Source of the DNA: JBMDXB01 sp048594975 | GTDB taxonomy: Bacteria > Acidobacteriota > Vicinamibacteria > Vicinamibacterales > 2-12-FULL-66-21 | DNA length: 24,620 nucleotides | Assembly: GCA_048594975.1 (NCBI GenBank) | Contig: JBMDXQ010000116.1 | Coordinates: forward strand, 1 to 24,620 | Reading direction: 5' to 3' | Part shown: positions 15,807-23,493 of the stretch, piece by piece | How positions within the stretch are numbered: position 1 is the first letter of the stretch | Layout of the letters: each line of letters begins with the position of its first letter | Position numbers and translations under genes: made by a program | The notes under the pieces: generated by a model | The model's database searches: none | Told to the model about the DNA's origin: nothing | The model's input: the letters and a program-made list of their open reading frames with translations, nothing else

Positions 15807-16418
15807 ATGAGTAGAACGGGGCCGCGTCTCAAAGCGATCAGGCGGCTCGGCACGCCGCTGCCGGGGCTGACGCGCAAGAGCGCCGAAAAGCGGCCGCACC
15901 CGCCGGGACAGCACGGCGCGGGCAGGCGGCGGACCACGAAGACCGACTATCGGCGGCGGCTCGAGGAGAAGCAGAAGCTGCGCCTGCACTACGGCATCAC
16001 CGAACGCCAGCTGCGCAACTACTTCGCCGAGGCGTCGCGCCGGCGCGGCATCACCGGCGAGGTGCTGCTCGGGATGCTGGAGCGGCGCCTCGACAACGCC
16101 GCGTTCCGGCTCGGCTTCGCGCCGACGATTCCCGCCGCCCGCCAGCTCGTGACGCACGGCCACGTGCTGGTCAACGGGCGCCGCGTCGATCGCGCTGGCG
16201 CGCTGGTCGAGCGGGGCGACGAGGTCGCGCTGTCGCCCACGGCGCGGGAGATCCCCGGCGTCGTGCAGTCGGTGGAGAACGGACCGCAGGTGGCGCTGCC
16301 GGGATACCTCGAGCACAGCACCGACAAGTTCACCGGCCGCGTCACCGGCGAGGTCAGCCGGCAGGACGTTCCGTTCCTCGTCGAGGAGACGGCGATCGTC
16401 GAATTCTACGCACGGTAG
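15807..16418 (+). CDS. rpsD: 30S ribosomal protein S4, cysteine-free form, stand-alone
   Basis: A 203-residue S4 protein, which binds 16S rRNA early in small-subunit assembly. The N-terminal S4 domain starts SRTGPRLKAIRRLGTPLPG, then LTRKSAEKRPHPPGQHG and KLRLHYGITERQLRNYF. The S4 RNA-binding domain is LERRLDNAAFRLGFAPTIPA, then ARQLVTHGHVLVNGRRVD. The end FLVEETAIVEFYAR is typical. It has no Cys near the N-terminus, so it is the zinc-free (C-minus) form. S4 is usually encoded with rpsM, rpsK and rpoA; none of them is here, so this may be a second copy. GGAG six bases before ATG 15807 supports the start. No autoregulatory structure was recognised. Confidence 0.95.
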   Translation: MSRTGPRLKAIRRLGTPLPGLTRKSAEKRPHPPGQHGAGRRRTTKTDYRRRLEEKQKLRLHYGITERQLRNYFAEASRRRGITGEVLLGMLERRLDNAAFRLGFAPTIPAARQLVTHGHVLVNGRRVDRAGALVERGDEVALSPTAREIPGVVQSVENGPQVALPGYLEHSTDKFTGRVTGEVSRQDVPFLVEETAIVEFYAR

Positions 16419-16424
16419 CGTCTC

Positions 16425-16480
16425 GACGGGTCGTTGGCGACGGGTTGTTCGCGACGGATCATTCGCGACGGCCCGTTCGA
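16425..16480. repeat. Four-copy 14-bp tandem repeat after rpsD
   Basis: Four exact-length 14-base units follow directly: GACGGGTCGTTGGC, GACGGGTTGTTCGC, GACGGATCATTCGC and GACGGCCCGTTCGA. GACGG and TT are fixed. The array starts six bases after the rpsD stop and codes for nothing. It may be a protein-binding array or slippage product. Confidence 0.8.
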
Positions 16481-16505
16481 ACGGAGGGCCTCGATAAGGC
16501 GAGCC

Positions 16506-16531
16506 GTCTCCGCGTGTTCGTACACGGAGAC
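16506..16531 (+). terminator. Candidate hairpin terminator of rpsD
   Basis: GTCTCC and GGAGAC pair, with GTGT and ACAC pairing inside across a two-base bulge (GC) and a TCGT loop. It lies 88 bases beyond the rpsD stop. Only GTTTCG follows, so the T-tract is weak. Confidence 0.45.
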
Positions 16532-16654
16532 GTTTCGCCATAGGTTGAATCAGAGTATTCGGTCATGTTACGACGGACCGCCGGACGGGCTGACATAGAA
16601 GCCCTGAGCCATGCCGCTGCTCACCGTCGCACACACGGGCGGCGGAACCGGGAC

Positions 16655-16745
16655 TACCTGCTGCCGGCTGCCTTCGTATAACCCAGGTCATAGTTGATCT
16701 GCCAGGTCTTCCCGTCGTCGGACGTTGCGCGTGCCCATCCCGCTG
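16655..16745 (-). pseudogene. Short tail of an unknown protein joined to the IS110 relic
   Basis: Minus-strand frame reading GWARATSDDGKTWQINYDLG, then YTKAAGSR and a stop. The DDGKTWQINYDLGY pattern looks like a natural beta-strand tail rather than noise, but I cannot name the family. It meets the end of the IS110 relic (MGYSG) at about 16742, which suggests a deletion or insertion junction. Confidence 0.35.
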
Positions 16746-17325
16746 TAGCCCATCACCTGTGAGGCGCGCGTGAGGCGAGAGAGCTCGCCGACTTCCGCGA
16801 CTGTCGTCTCACGGCCGAGATCAGCGCGATACCGCGCAGCGCCTGAAGGGCCTCGACCACCGCCCGCATCGCCGCCGGGGTCGTCTTCAGTGCCTCATCG
16901 ATCGCTCGGTCGAGCCGTTCGATGCGATCGGCGAAATCCTCGGCTTCATGCAGATAGTCCAGCCTGTGGCCTCCCGCACGGGCTGCTCGAACTGCAGCTG
17001 TCTGACCCAGGCCAAGTGTCGTTGTGTCCACGGCGTCATGGCCGGCGCGGGACGCGCCCGTGCCGCAGCAGGAATTTCCCGAGCCGGTGCCGCGCGCGCA
17101 ACTGATCTTATTCGCCGCTTCTCGGGCGCGTACCAAATCGCGCAAAGCCTCGCGCGCGCCGTCCAGCACCGATCCGACGGGCCCGAGCTCTTCGCAAACC
17201 GTCGGATCGACTCCGGTCGATTCGCAATGACCCCCATCGACCGCACGCCTCCATCAGGTCCGTGCCATCGCAACCGCGAACGTGTCCGCATGGACATCCA
17301 ACCCGACAAATCTTTCCTTGCTCAT
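16742..17325 (-). pseudogene. Degraded IS110-family transposase
   Basis: The start ATG 17325 reads MSKERFVGLDVHADTFAVAM, the IS110 N-terminal DEDD strand with its first Asp, then a TGA. Further frames give DGGVRSMGVIANRPESIRRF, then EALRDLVRAREAA, QLRARHRLGKFLLRHGRV, MTPWTQRHLAWVRQLQFEQP, RLDYLHEAEDFADRIERLDR, AMRAVVEALQALRGIALISA and the start of the C-terminal domain, LSRLTRASQVMGYSG. The stretch between the first two pieces is much shorter than in intact IS110, and the catalytic Ser domain is missing. At least four frameshifts are present, so it is an old inactive remnant. Confidence 0.85.
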
Positions 17326-17454
17326 GACCGGCTGCTTTCGCATGTGGCTCTGCGTTGGGGTCTCCAACTCGCAGCGTAACCCACGACCTGCGAGTCAAAG
17401 AGCCGGTCGTTCCATTCTGACTAACAGGGTCGTCGCACAGCCGCCATCAGGAGA

Positions 17455-17485
17455 TTGCGGGGGTTGAGTAGCTTTCCCGTACAAT
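17455..17485 (+). promoter_or_regulatory. Candidate promoter of the tRNA gene
   Basis: TACAAT at 17480-17485 is a good -10 box about 48 bases upstream of the tRNA. TTGCGG at 17455-17460 could be the -35, with a longish 19-base spacer. Confidence 0.35.
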
Positions 17486-17532
17486 GAGGACTGGTCCGCC
17501 GAGCGCCCCTGCTCCGCGCGGGGTCCCCGCGT

Positions 17533-17609
17533 GCGCCCGTAGCTCAGGTGGATAGAGCACCGGCCTTCTAAGCCGGGGGTCGCAGGTTCGAATCCTGCCG
17601 GGCGCGCCA
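17533..17609 (+). tRNA. tRNA-Arg (anticodon UCU)
   Basis: A 77-base tRNA. Acceptor GCGCCCG pairs with CGGGCGC, discriminator G and an encoded CCA follow (17606-17609). The D arm is AGCTCAGGTGGATAGAGC, the anticodon stem CCGGC/GCCGG carries loop CTTCTAA with anticodon TCT, and the T arm is CAGGTTCGAATCCTG. It decodes AGA/AGG. The 3' end of such tRNAs is a common integration site, and an integrase gene follows. Confidence 0.97.
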
Positions 17610-17621
17610 CTTTTCGAAGGG

Positions 17622-17643
17622 TCCATGGACAATCCATGGACAA
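17622..17643. repeat. Perfect 11-bp tandem repeat between tRNA and integrase
   Basis: TCCATGGACAA occurs twice in direct tandem 13 bases after the tRNA CCA. In this position it could be an integrase arm site or part of an attachment region. No copy was seen elsewhere in the window. Confidence 0.6.
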
Positions 17644-17695
17644 TCGGTGGAGCCTCAAGTTCATTTACGGGCACTCCCCAGGATTCGTACGTAGT

Positions 17696-17713
17696 GTCCG
17701 GCTTCAGCCGGAC
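17696..17713 (-). terminator. Hairpin with the integrase stop codon in its loop
   Basis: GTCCGGC and GCCGGAC form a perfect 7-bp stem around TTCA. On the minus strand this places the integrase TGA stop (17704-17706) inside the loop. No T-run follows. It may act as a transcript-end structure. Confidence 0.5.
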
Positions 17714-18939
17714 TGACCGACCGCCTTCAACTGACGCCGGCGCTCCCACACCCCTGTCATCGCCTTCCGCAGTTCTTCGTCCGTGATGTTCAGGTACCGC
17801 TGCGTCTGCTTGATGTCGGCATGGCCGAGCATCAGCTGAATCGTGCGGATGTCCACGTGCTCCGCCAGGAGGCGACACGCGCCCTCGTGACGCAGGTCGT
17901 GCCAGTGCAGGTCGATCTGCCGCAGCTTGGCGCGATCGACGCGTGCACCTGGCTTCGCGCGCTTCGTTTCGTGGCCGTTGGCAATCAGGAGCAGCGACTC
18001 CCAGGCCGTCTTGAAGTTGGCCACGAACTCGCCAGTCGGCGATCCGAACACGTACGCGTTTGGGCCGAGGGACGCACGGCGCTTCAGGACGGGCGCCAGG
18101 CGTCCTTGCGGGTCGAATGGAATGCGGCGATTCTCCGCGTCCTTCGCGTGACGACCGGGAATGGCGATCTGGTGCCGCTCCCAGTCGACGTGCCGATTCT
18201 GAATCCGCAGCATCTCCCCTCGGCGACAGCACGTCTCCAGGGCGCCGATGATGCGGTCGTGCATCGCGGAACCGGAGTACTTGTGTTCCGCCCCGCTCAT
18301 CTGCACAGATGCTGTGAGCAGCGCCTGTTCCTCCTGCACTCCGATGCGACGATCGCGCTTCGTCTCCTCCTTGGTTTTGACCGTCACTCCAAATCGGTGG
18401 AACGGCGTCGTCGCGAGATACGGAGGATCCTGGAAGCGTCCCCAGTTGATCGCCGCCCGCAGCGTGCTCAAGGCACGGTTCACCGTCGCAACCTCGCGGC
18501 CCCTCCGGTACGCCGCCTTGAAGCGAAGCACCTCTGCCGGCTTCTCCAGCACCGTGACTGGCTGATCGCCGAGCACCGCCTTGATTGCCTTCAGACGGCC
18601 GCTGATCGTCGCCGGATCGCGGAGGCCTTCGGCCTCGACGTAGTTCGCGTAGTACGTGTCGAGGAACTCGGCAACCGTGACGCCGACGGCGGCTCGTGGG
18701 ACATCAGGAGGAATCCTGGGGTCGCGTCCTGCGACGATTTCCGCGAGGAACTTCGGCTCCCACACCTTCGCCGCCGTCTCTTTTGAAGTGATCGGCGCCG
18801 TGGCACCTCGGGCGATGGCGAATTCATCAACTGGCATCCGCCACCGCTTTCGGTTGTGCATCACGTCGAAGTACCAGGGATGGTGGCATCGAGGGCTGGC
18901 GCGACAGCCCATGTGTCTGCAGACCTTTCGAACAGCCAT
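17704..18939 (-). CDS. Tyrosine-type site-specific integrase with N-terminal Cys-rich module
   Basis: A 411-residue tyrosine recombinase. Residues 7-23 form a zinc-ribbon-like start (CRHMGCRASPRCHHPWY) seen in a subset of phage and island integrases. Residues 85-165 are the core-binding SAM-like domain (VTVAEFLDTYYANYVEAEGL). The catalytic domain has the first Arg in ETCCRRGEMLRI near 239-240, HDLRH (His347, Arg350), LGHADIKQTQRYL with His373 and the nucleophile Tyr382. All catalytic residues are present, so it is probably active. ATG 18939 has AAAGGAGG six bases upstream, so the open frame to 19032 is not used. Its 3' end faces tRNA-Arg, the classic arrangement for integration at a tRNA end. 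Confidence 0.92.
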   Translation of the reverse strand: MAVRKVCRHMGCRASPRCHHPWYFDVMHNRKRWRMPVDEFAIARGATAPITSKETAAKVWEPKFLAEIVAGRDPRIPPDVPRAAVGVTVAEFLDTYYANYVEAEGLRDPATISGRLKAIKAVLGDQPVTVLEKPAEVLRFKAAYRRGREVATVNRALSTLRAAINWGRFQDPPYLATTPFHRFGVTVKTKEETKRDRRIGVQEEQALLTASVQMSGAEHKYSGSAMHDRIIGALETCCRRGEMLRIQNRHVDWERHQIAIPGRHAKDAENRRIPFDPQGRLAPVLKRRASLGPNAYVFGSPTGEFVANFKTAWESLLLIANGHETKRAKPGARVDRAKLRQIDLHWHDLRHEGACRLLAEHVDIRTIQLMLGHADIKQTQRYLNITDEELRKAMTGVWERRRQLKAVGQSG

Positions 18940-18955
18940 GTGGATCCTCCTTTGG

Positions 18956-19225
18956 TTACGAGACTGTCGTTGGGGCTCCTCGACGAATCCAGTCGAGAAC
19001 GTCTTCTGGATGAAACCTCCTTCCTCTGACACCGAAGCGTTGCGAGCGGAGCAGTCCGCGCCAGTATGCGCGACGAACCGTCTCTTCGTGGCAACCGACG
19101 AACTTGGCCACTTCTCGAGCGTTCAGCAGTCGGTTCGGCAGGCCCTCCGGCTCGTACGCCGCCGCCTCCTCGGCGACTCGATTCTCGACGCCATCAAGTT
19201 CCGGATACGAGTACGAATTCCTCAT
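18956..19225 (-). CDS. Excisionase-like helix-turn-helix protein
   Basis: An 89-residue small DNA-binding protein. Residues 33-82 fit the excisionase/MerR-like winged helix: LLNAREVAKFVGCHEETVRR, AYWRGLLRSQRFGVRGRRFH and PEDVLDWIRRG. It sits 16 bases ahead of the integrase on the same strand, so it is probably its directionality or control partner. ATG 19225 has GGAGGAGG upstream; the open frame to 19570 has no supporting signal. The start lies in CATG, shared with a candidate ATG on the other strand. Confidence 0.82.
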   Translation of the reverse strand: MRNSYSYPELDGVENRVAEEAAAYEPEGLPNRLLNAREVAKFVGCHEETVRRAYWRGLLRSQRFGVRGRRFHPEDVLDWIRRGAPTTVS

Positions 19226-19466
19226 GGCCTCCTCCGAGGATCCGCACCGGTCGGCGCCCCGCCGGAAAGCCGGCAAGGCGACGACCAGCGCACAGGGCGC
19301 CGCACCCGCGACGGTGGACGCCGATGTTGTTGGGAAACGGCGAGCCGGGAGGCCCCGCGCAGGAGTGAAGGACCTGAGGTCGATCACCGATCCGGCGGCC
19401 GGCTCGGAGGCCCGTGAGCAGGAGGGACCTGAGGCCGCTCGTGCCCTTTCGGGTTTGAGCCGATGA
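19224..19466 (+). CDS. Candidate small basic protein with AT-hook-like motif, divergent from excisionase
   Basis: An 80-residue frame with GC-rich third positions in most codons, as expected of real genes in this GC-rich DNA. It is Ala/Arg/Lys-rich and contains KRRAGRPRAG, an AT-hook-like core. Its ATG shares the palindrome CATG with the excisionase start on the other strand. No ribosome binding site is visible and I recognise no family, so it could be chance. Confidence 0.3.
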   Translation: MASSEDPHRSAPRRKAGKATTSAQGAAPATVDADVVGKRRAGRPRAGVKDLRSITDPAAGSEAREQEGPEAARALSGLSR

Positions 19467-19734
19467 CGACCGTCAGCTTCTACTCCGTGACGGTGTCGGC
19501 GGATGCTCCATCCGCGCTGTGTCGGCTCGTGAGGCAGTTCCGATGCGCGGGGCTGATGCCCCGCGCGCATCCGCTGCCTCCAGGCGCTGCGACAGATTCT
19601 CGGATGTCGAGGATCCGCACGCAGAAGCCCTCACTTCGGAGTTCACCGGCCCATCCGTGGTGCGCTCCGATGCGGTGGACTTTGAAGTCGCGCCGCAGTG
19701 GTCAACGCTGGTCGCTTGTTGCCGGTTACCCTGA
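19463..19734 (+). pseudogene. Possible frameshifted small gene coupled to the preceding ORF
   Basis: ATG 19463 overlaps the previous stop as ATGA and opens MTTVSFYSVTVSADAPSALC, with GC-rich third positions. Further on, the strong coding bias moves to another frame reading FSDVEDPHAEALTSEFTGPS and VVRSDAVDFEVAPQWSTL, which ends at 19734. This could be one small gene broken by a frameshift, or chance. No family is recognised. Confidence 0.2.
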
Positions 19735-19940
19735 GTTGCCTCGTGCTGTCTCAGGCTGTCTTCTGCCGGCGGCGACTTTCTTCCACGTCCCGGTGATCGG
19801 GTGCTTCCCGCTGGTGCTCTCAGAGCGACGAGCGCGAAGCGTACTCCACGTGGACCTAAGGTCGAACGCGGAGGGTGGCAACTGATCGCCACGAACGAAT
19901 GAATCGAAGCTACGCCTGTCGTCGGAGCGTGTCAAGTTGC

Positions 19941-19996
19941 CCGAGCATGCGTGGCCGAGCATGCGTGCCCGAGCATGTGTGCCCAAGCACGGGTGG
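19941..19996. repeat. Second four-copy 14-bp tandem repeat
   Basis: Four units in direct tandem: CCGAGCATGCGTGG, CCGAGCATGCGTGC, CCGAGCATGTGTGC and CCAAGCACGGGTGG. The first two contain the palindrome GCATGC. It does not code for a recognisable product. The period and copy number equal those of the array after rpsD, but the sequence is unrelated. Confidence 0.8.
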
Positions 19997-20409
19997 TCAG
20001 GAGCTGATCGTGATTCGACTACGCGTTGTCCAGGCTGCAAGCCACGCGCCGCGACGGGCGCCGCCATTTCGCGCTATCCGGTTTCTTCGAATGCGTACTT
20101 CACTAATCCTGCAACAGACGTTAGCGCTTGACGGCGAGCAGCACCTCACGAGAGAGCACCACAGGCGGAGTGCCCAGCGTCGGCGCTTCACCATCCCGAT
20201 CCGGCAACAAACGGACCGTTCCGCGTGTGTGCAGAAGCGCCGATGACAAACGCCAACGCCATCGCCAATCGTTGGCATCGAACGGTCGGGCTTGGGCCAC
20301 CTTCTGGTGGCCGAGTCGAGCGCCTGCAAGCATGGCCAACGTGCTTGTGTGACGCCAAACAGGTGGTTCGTCGCCAAGAATCCGCCTCGCGGAGTGCGTC
20401 TTTGAGTTT

Positions 20410-20428
20410 CCACTTGCTTTACAAGTGG
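20410..20428. promoter_or_regulatory. Inverted-repeat operator upstream of the PadR gene
   Basis: CCACTTG and CAAGTGG form a perfect 7-bp dyad around CTTTA, ending nine bases before ATG 20438. PadR regulators usually bind such dyads in their own promoter, so this is a likely autorepression site that would also control the downstream permease. Confidence 0.6.
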
Positions 20429-20437
20429 AGATGGTGC

Positions 20438-20803
20438 ATGTTCTCCACTATGTCACCAAGTGGAGAGGTTCCGCGGCTCGAACTGTTGCCGGGCACGCTC
20501 GATCTCATCGTGCTCCGCACACTGACGACCATGGGGGCACAGCATGCCTACGGGATCGCGGCTCGCCTCGAGCAGATCGCTGAACAGCCTTTCAGATTGA
20601 ATCAGGGCACCTTGTATCCTGCGCTCGTTCGGCTCGAGCAGAGGGGTTGGATCAAAGGGACCTGGCAGACCACTGAGAGCAACCGCGAGGCCAAGTACTA
20701 CGCCATTACGAAGGCGGGCACGCGAGCACTTGCAGATCAGATTGATCGGTGGCAGCGCTCGGCGGGTCTGGTCAATCGGCTGTTGACGAGCGAGGCCGAA
20801 TAA
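20438..20803 (+). CDS. PadR-family transcriptional regulator
   Basis: A 121-residue PadR winged-helix repressor. Residues about 13-85 hold the domain: LLPGTLDLIVLRTLTTMGAQ, HAYGIAARLEQIAEQPFRLN, QGTLYPALVRLEQRGWIKG and EAKYYAITKAG. A C-terminal helix for dimerisation follows (ALADQIDRWQRSAGLVNRLL). The start is ATG 20438, with GGAG seven bases upstream; ATG 20450 is the alternative. Its TAA overlaps the permease ATG (TAATG), so translation is coupled. PadR next to an ADOP permease is a typical acidobacterial pair. The inducer is unknown. Confidence 0.92.
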   Translation: MFSTMSPSGEVPRLELLPGTLDLIVLRTLTTMGAQHAYGIAARLEQIAEQPFRLNQGTLYPALVRLEQRGWIKGTWQTTESNREAKYYAITKAGTRALADQIDRWQRSAGLVNRLLTSEAE

Positions 20804-23493
20804 TGGGTCACCTCAGAAGATTCCTCCGGCGACTTATCAACGCGATTCGGCCCGGCCGCGAGGAGGCCGGCCTCGAACGCGAACTTGCCTCGCATCTCGT
20901 GTTGCTCGAAGACGAGTATCGCCGCCGAGGGCTGTCGGCTGACGAGGCCCGCCGCTCTGCACGGCTCGCGCTGGGGGGGATCGACCAAGCGAAGGAGCGT
21001 CACCGCGACGCCCGAGCATTTCGCTGGTTCGACGACACCCGACGAGATGCGGTGTATTCCATCCGATCTTTACGCCGCACTCCGGTTTTTGCCATCACCG
21101 CTGCGCTCGTCCTTGGGCTGGGGATCGGCGCCAATACGACGGTCTTCACGATCGTGAACACGGTGCTGCTCCAGCCATTGCCCTTTGAGCAGGCCGACGA
21201 CATCGTCCAAGTGAGACGCCGGGTGCCATTGGGCAGCAGCGGTAGCTTTTCGATGCACGATTACCTTGCGCTCACCGCGCAGCGAGGGTCGCTCTCCGCC
21301 CTGGCGATTCTCGACGTCTTCAGCGCCGGTCGCTATACCTTGATGACCGGTGGCGCCGCGGAGCCAATCACCGGATGCCGTGTGAGCGCGGCCTTCTTTG
21401 AGGTCCTCGGTGTCTCACCCGTGCGCGGTCGACTCTTCATGGAAGGCGATGACGCGACAGGCGCTTCACCGACGGCGGTGATCACACAGGCATTTTGGAG
21501 CCGACGCTTTGCCAACGACCCGGGGATCGTCGGAAGTGCCGTGACGGTCAGCGGCCAACCGTTCACCGTCATCGGCGTGGCGCCGGATGCGGTGAGGGCC
21601 TTCAGCTCCGCAGACATTTACCTCAGTTTCGCGGTGCCTGAAGCAAGTCGCGACCGAACGAACTCGTTTCAGGTGCTCGCGCGAGTCGCCGATGGAGTCA
21701 GCCGCTCGCAGGCGGAGGCTCACCTCGACACCATCGCGCGCCGCCACGCCGAAGCCAGTACATCGCTCACCAACATGCCGCAGGGAATCGTGCTGCGTGC
21801 ATTGCAGGAGGATTTCGTGGCGCCCATCCGGCCGGCACTGCAGGTCCTGATGGTGGCCGTTGGCTTGGTGCTCCTGATTGCGTGCTCGAATGTGGCAAAC
21901 CTCGTGCTCGCGCGCGCGCTTGCGCGCCGCCGTGAAATCGCGGTGATGGCGGCGCTTGGGGCGTCGCGCTGGCGGATCGCTCGGCACGTTCTTGCCGAGA
22001 ACATGATCGTTGCCGCCGTGGGTGGTGGTGCCGGTCTCCTGCTTACGTACGTCGGCGTGCAAGCCCTGCCTGCGGTGTCTGGCACCAACCTTCCACAGTC
22101 GGAGCGGATCCACATCGATGCCTATGTGATGGTGTATGTCGCTGCGACTGCTGGGCTCGCCGGCATCCTGGCGGGCCTCCCGCCGGCCCTCCAACTCGCC
22201 CGTGGAGACCTGCTCCACTCCATGAAGGAAGGAAGCGCGCAGGGTGGCTCGGGGGCGACCGGTCATCGCGTCCGTGTGGCGCTCACGTTGGCGCAGATCG
22301 CGCTCTCCACAGTCCTGCTCGCTGGAGCCGGACTACTCACGCGGAGCTTCTCGAATCTCGCGTCGGTTGATCCGGGGTTTCAGGTCGACCGCGTTCTGAC
22401 AATGTCCGTCAGCATGACGCCTGCGAGATACCCAAACTCCGCCCGGCTCGGTGCGTACACCGACGCGGTGGCGCATCGCCTCGAACGCATTCCGGGCGTG
22501 GTGGCTGCCAGCTCGACGACGGCGCTCCCATCAGAGTTCCCGATCGACTTCCCTGTATCCGTTGTGGGCCGTTCGGATGAACCGGCCATCGCTGGAAACT
22601 CCGCGCAGCTTGATGCTTGGTACCGCGCCATCGACCCTCACTACTTTGCAGCGATGAACATCCCACTCCTGGCCGGGAGGGTACTGACGGACAGTGATGG
22701 TGCGAGTGGTGCTCCAGTGGTTGTCGTCAATCAGGCGCTCGCCCGCGCCGCGTTTCCGAACGGCGATGCCCTCGGTGGCGCTCTGGTCATCGGCAGGGGA
22801 TATCTCACCGATGCAAGAGACCTGCGACCGCGCACGATCGTTGGCATCGTCGGCGACACGCGCGAGCGGGGACTGCGGTTCGCGCCGACGCTGACGACGT
22901 ATGTGCCGGTCGCGCAATCGCCCGAGTTGATCACGCGGCTGGTTCTCGACAAGATTCCGCTGCGGTGGGTCTTGCGCACGGATCGTGAGCTGGCGGATCT
23001 CGTGCCGGCCGTGCGGCAAGCAGTGCTGGCCGTCGATCCAACACAGCCGGCCGCCGACTTCGCGACGATGGCAGACGTCTTGGGCCGCTCGATCTCGCCT
23101 CAGCGCTTCAACATGGTCATGCTTACGACGTTCAGCGGCCTGGCCCTTGCCCTGGCGGCGATCGGCGTGTACGGCTTGACCGCGTATGCGGTAGCGCAGC
23201 GCACGCGCGAGATCGGCATCCGCGTATCGCTTGGGGCCACTCGGACACAGCTCCTGCGCGGGCTTCTGGGACAGGGCCTGCGACTGTGTCTTGCCGGTAC
23301 GATACTGGGGCTCGTTGGTGCCATCTTCCTTGGCCGTTTTCTGCGCACTCTCTTGTTTGGCGTCTCCCCTACGGACGGCCTCACGATGGTCATCGTGATT
23401 GCCACCATGATGGCAGTCGTCGTGGCGGCGACGTATCTACCGGCGGCGCGGGCATGCAGAATCGATCCGGTCCGGGCACTGCGTCAGGAGTAG
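20803..23493 (+). CDS. ADOP-family (MacB/FtsX-like) ABC transporter permease
   Basis: An 896-residue inner-membrane permease of the acidobacterial duplicated orphan permease type. Residues 1-85 are the ADOP leader (ELASHLVLLEDEYRRRGLSA, then RRDAVYSIRSLRRTP). A first membrane helix at about 93-118 (VLGLGIGANTTVFTIVN) is followed by a periplasmic MacB-type domain, then FtsX helices from about 345 (VLLIACSNVANLVLARALAR and REIAVMAALGASRWRIA). A second membrane helix, periplasmic domain and FtsX unit end at about 770-896 (TREIGIRVSLGATRTQLLRG, ATYLPAARACRIDPVRALRQ). No ATPase gene is nearby, as usual for this group. The substrate is unknown. Confidence 0.93.
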   Translation: MGHLRRFLRRLINAIRPGREEAGLERELASHLVLLEDEYRRRGLSADEARRSARLALGGIDQAKERHRDARAFRWFDDTRRDAVYSIRSLRRTPVFAITAALVLGLGIGANTTVFTIVNTVLLQPLPFEQADDIVQVRRRVPLGSSGSFSMHDYLALTAQRGSLSALAILDVFSAGRYTLMTGGAAEPITGCRVSAAFFEVLGVSPVRGRLFMEGDDATGASPTAVITQAFWSRRFANDPGIVGSAVTVSGQPFTVIGVAPDAVRAFSSADIYLSFAVPEASRDRTNSFQVLARVADGVSRSQAEAHLDTIARRHAEASTSLTNMPQGIVLRALQEDFVAPIRPALQVLMVAVGLVLLIACSNVANLVLARALARRREIAVMAALGASRWRIARHVLAENMIVAAVGGGAGLLLTYVGVQALPAVSGTNLPQSERIHIDAYVMVYVAATAGLAGILAGLPPALQLARGDLLHSMKEGSAQGGSGATGHRVRVALTLAQIALSTVLLAGAGLLTRSFSNLASVDPGFQVDRVLTMSVSMTPARYPNSARLGAYTDAVAHRLERIPGVVAASSTTALPSEFPIDFPVSVVGRSDEPAIAGNSAQLDAWYRAIDPHYFAAMNIPLLAGRVLTDSDGASGAPVVVVNQALARAAFPNGDALGGALVIGRGYLTDARDLRPRTIVGIVGDTRERGLRFAPTLTTYVPVAQSPELITRLVLDKIPLRWVLRTDRELADLVPAVRQAVLAVDPTQPAADFATMADVLGRSISPQRFNMVMLTTFSGLALALAAIGVYGLTAYAVAQRTREIGIRVSLGATRTQLLRGLLGQGLRLCLAGTILGLVGAIFLGRFLRTLLFGVSPTDGLTMVIVIATMMAVVVAATYLPAARACRIDPVRALRQE

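Larger units (their letters stand above)
19735..20437. other. Mostly non-coding stretch of the element
   Basis: No convincing gene is seen. Open frames on both strands lack family motifs and steady codon bias. It holds a 14-bp tandem array (19941-19996), a possible minus-strand gene tail ending at 20121 (TRGTVRLLPDRDGEAPTLG, then TPPVVLSREVLLAVKR), and the inverted repeat before the PadR gene. The tail is not assigned to any family. Confidence 0.4.

Noticed and set aside
16425..16480. CRISPR array
   Set aside because: Units are 14 bases in direct tandem with no spacers, and no cas genes are in the window.
19997..20413. Minus-strand open frame of 138 codons
   Set aside because: No family motif and no steady codon bias. 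Only a short possible tail near 20121 in another frame is noted.
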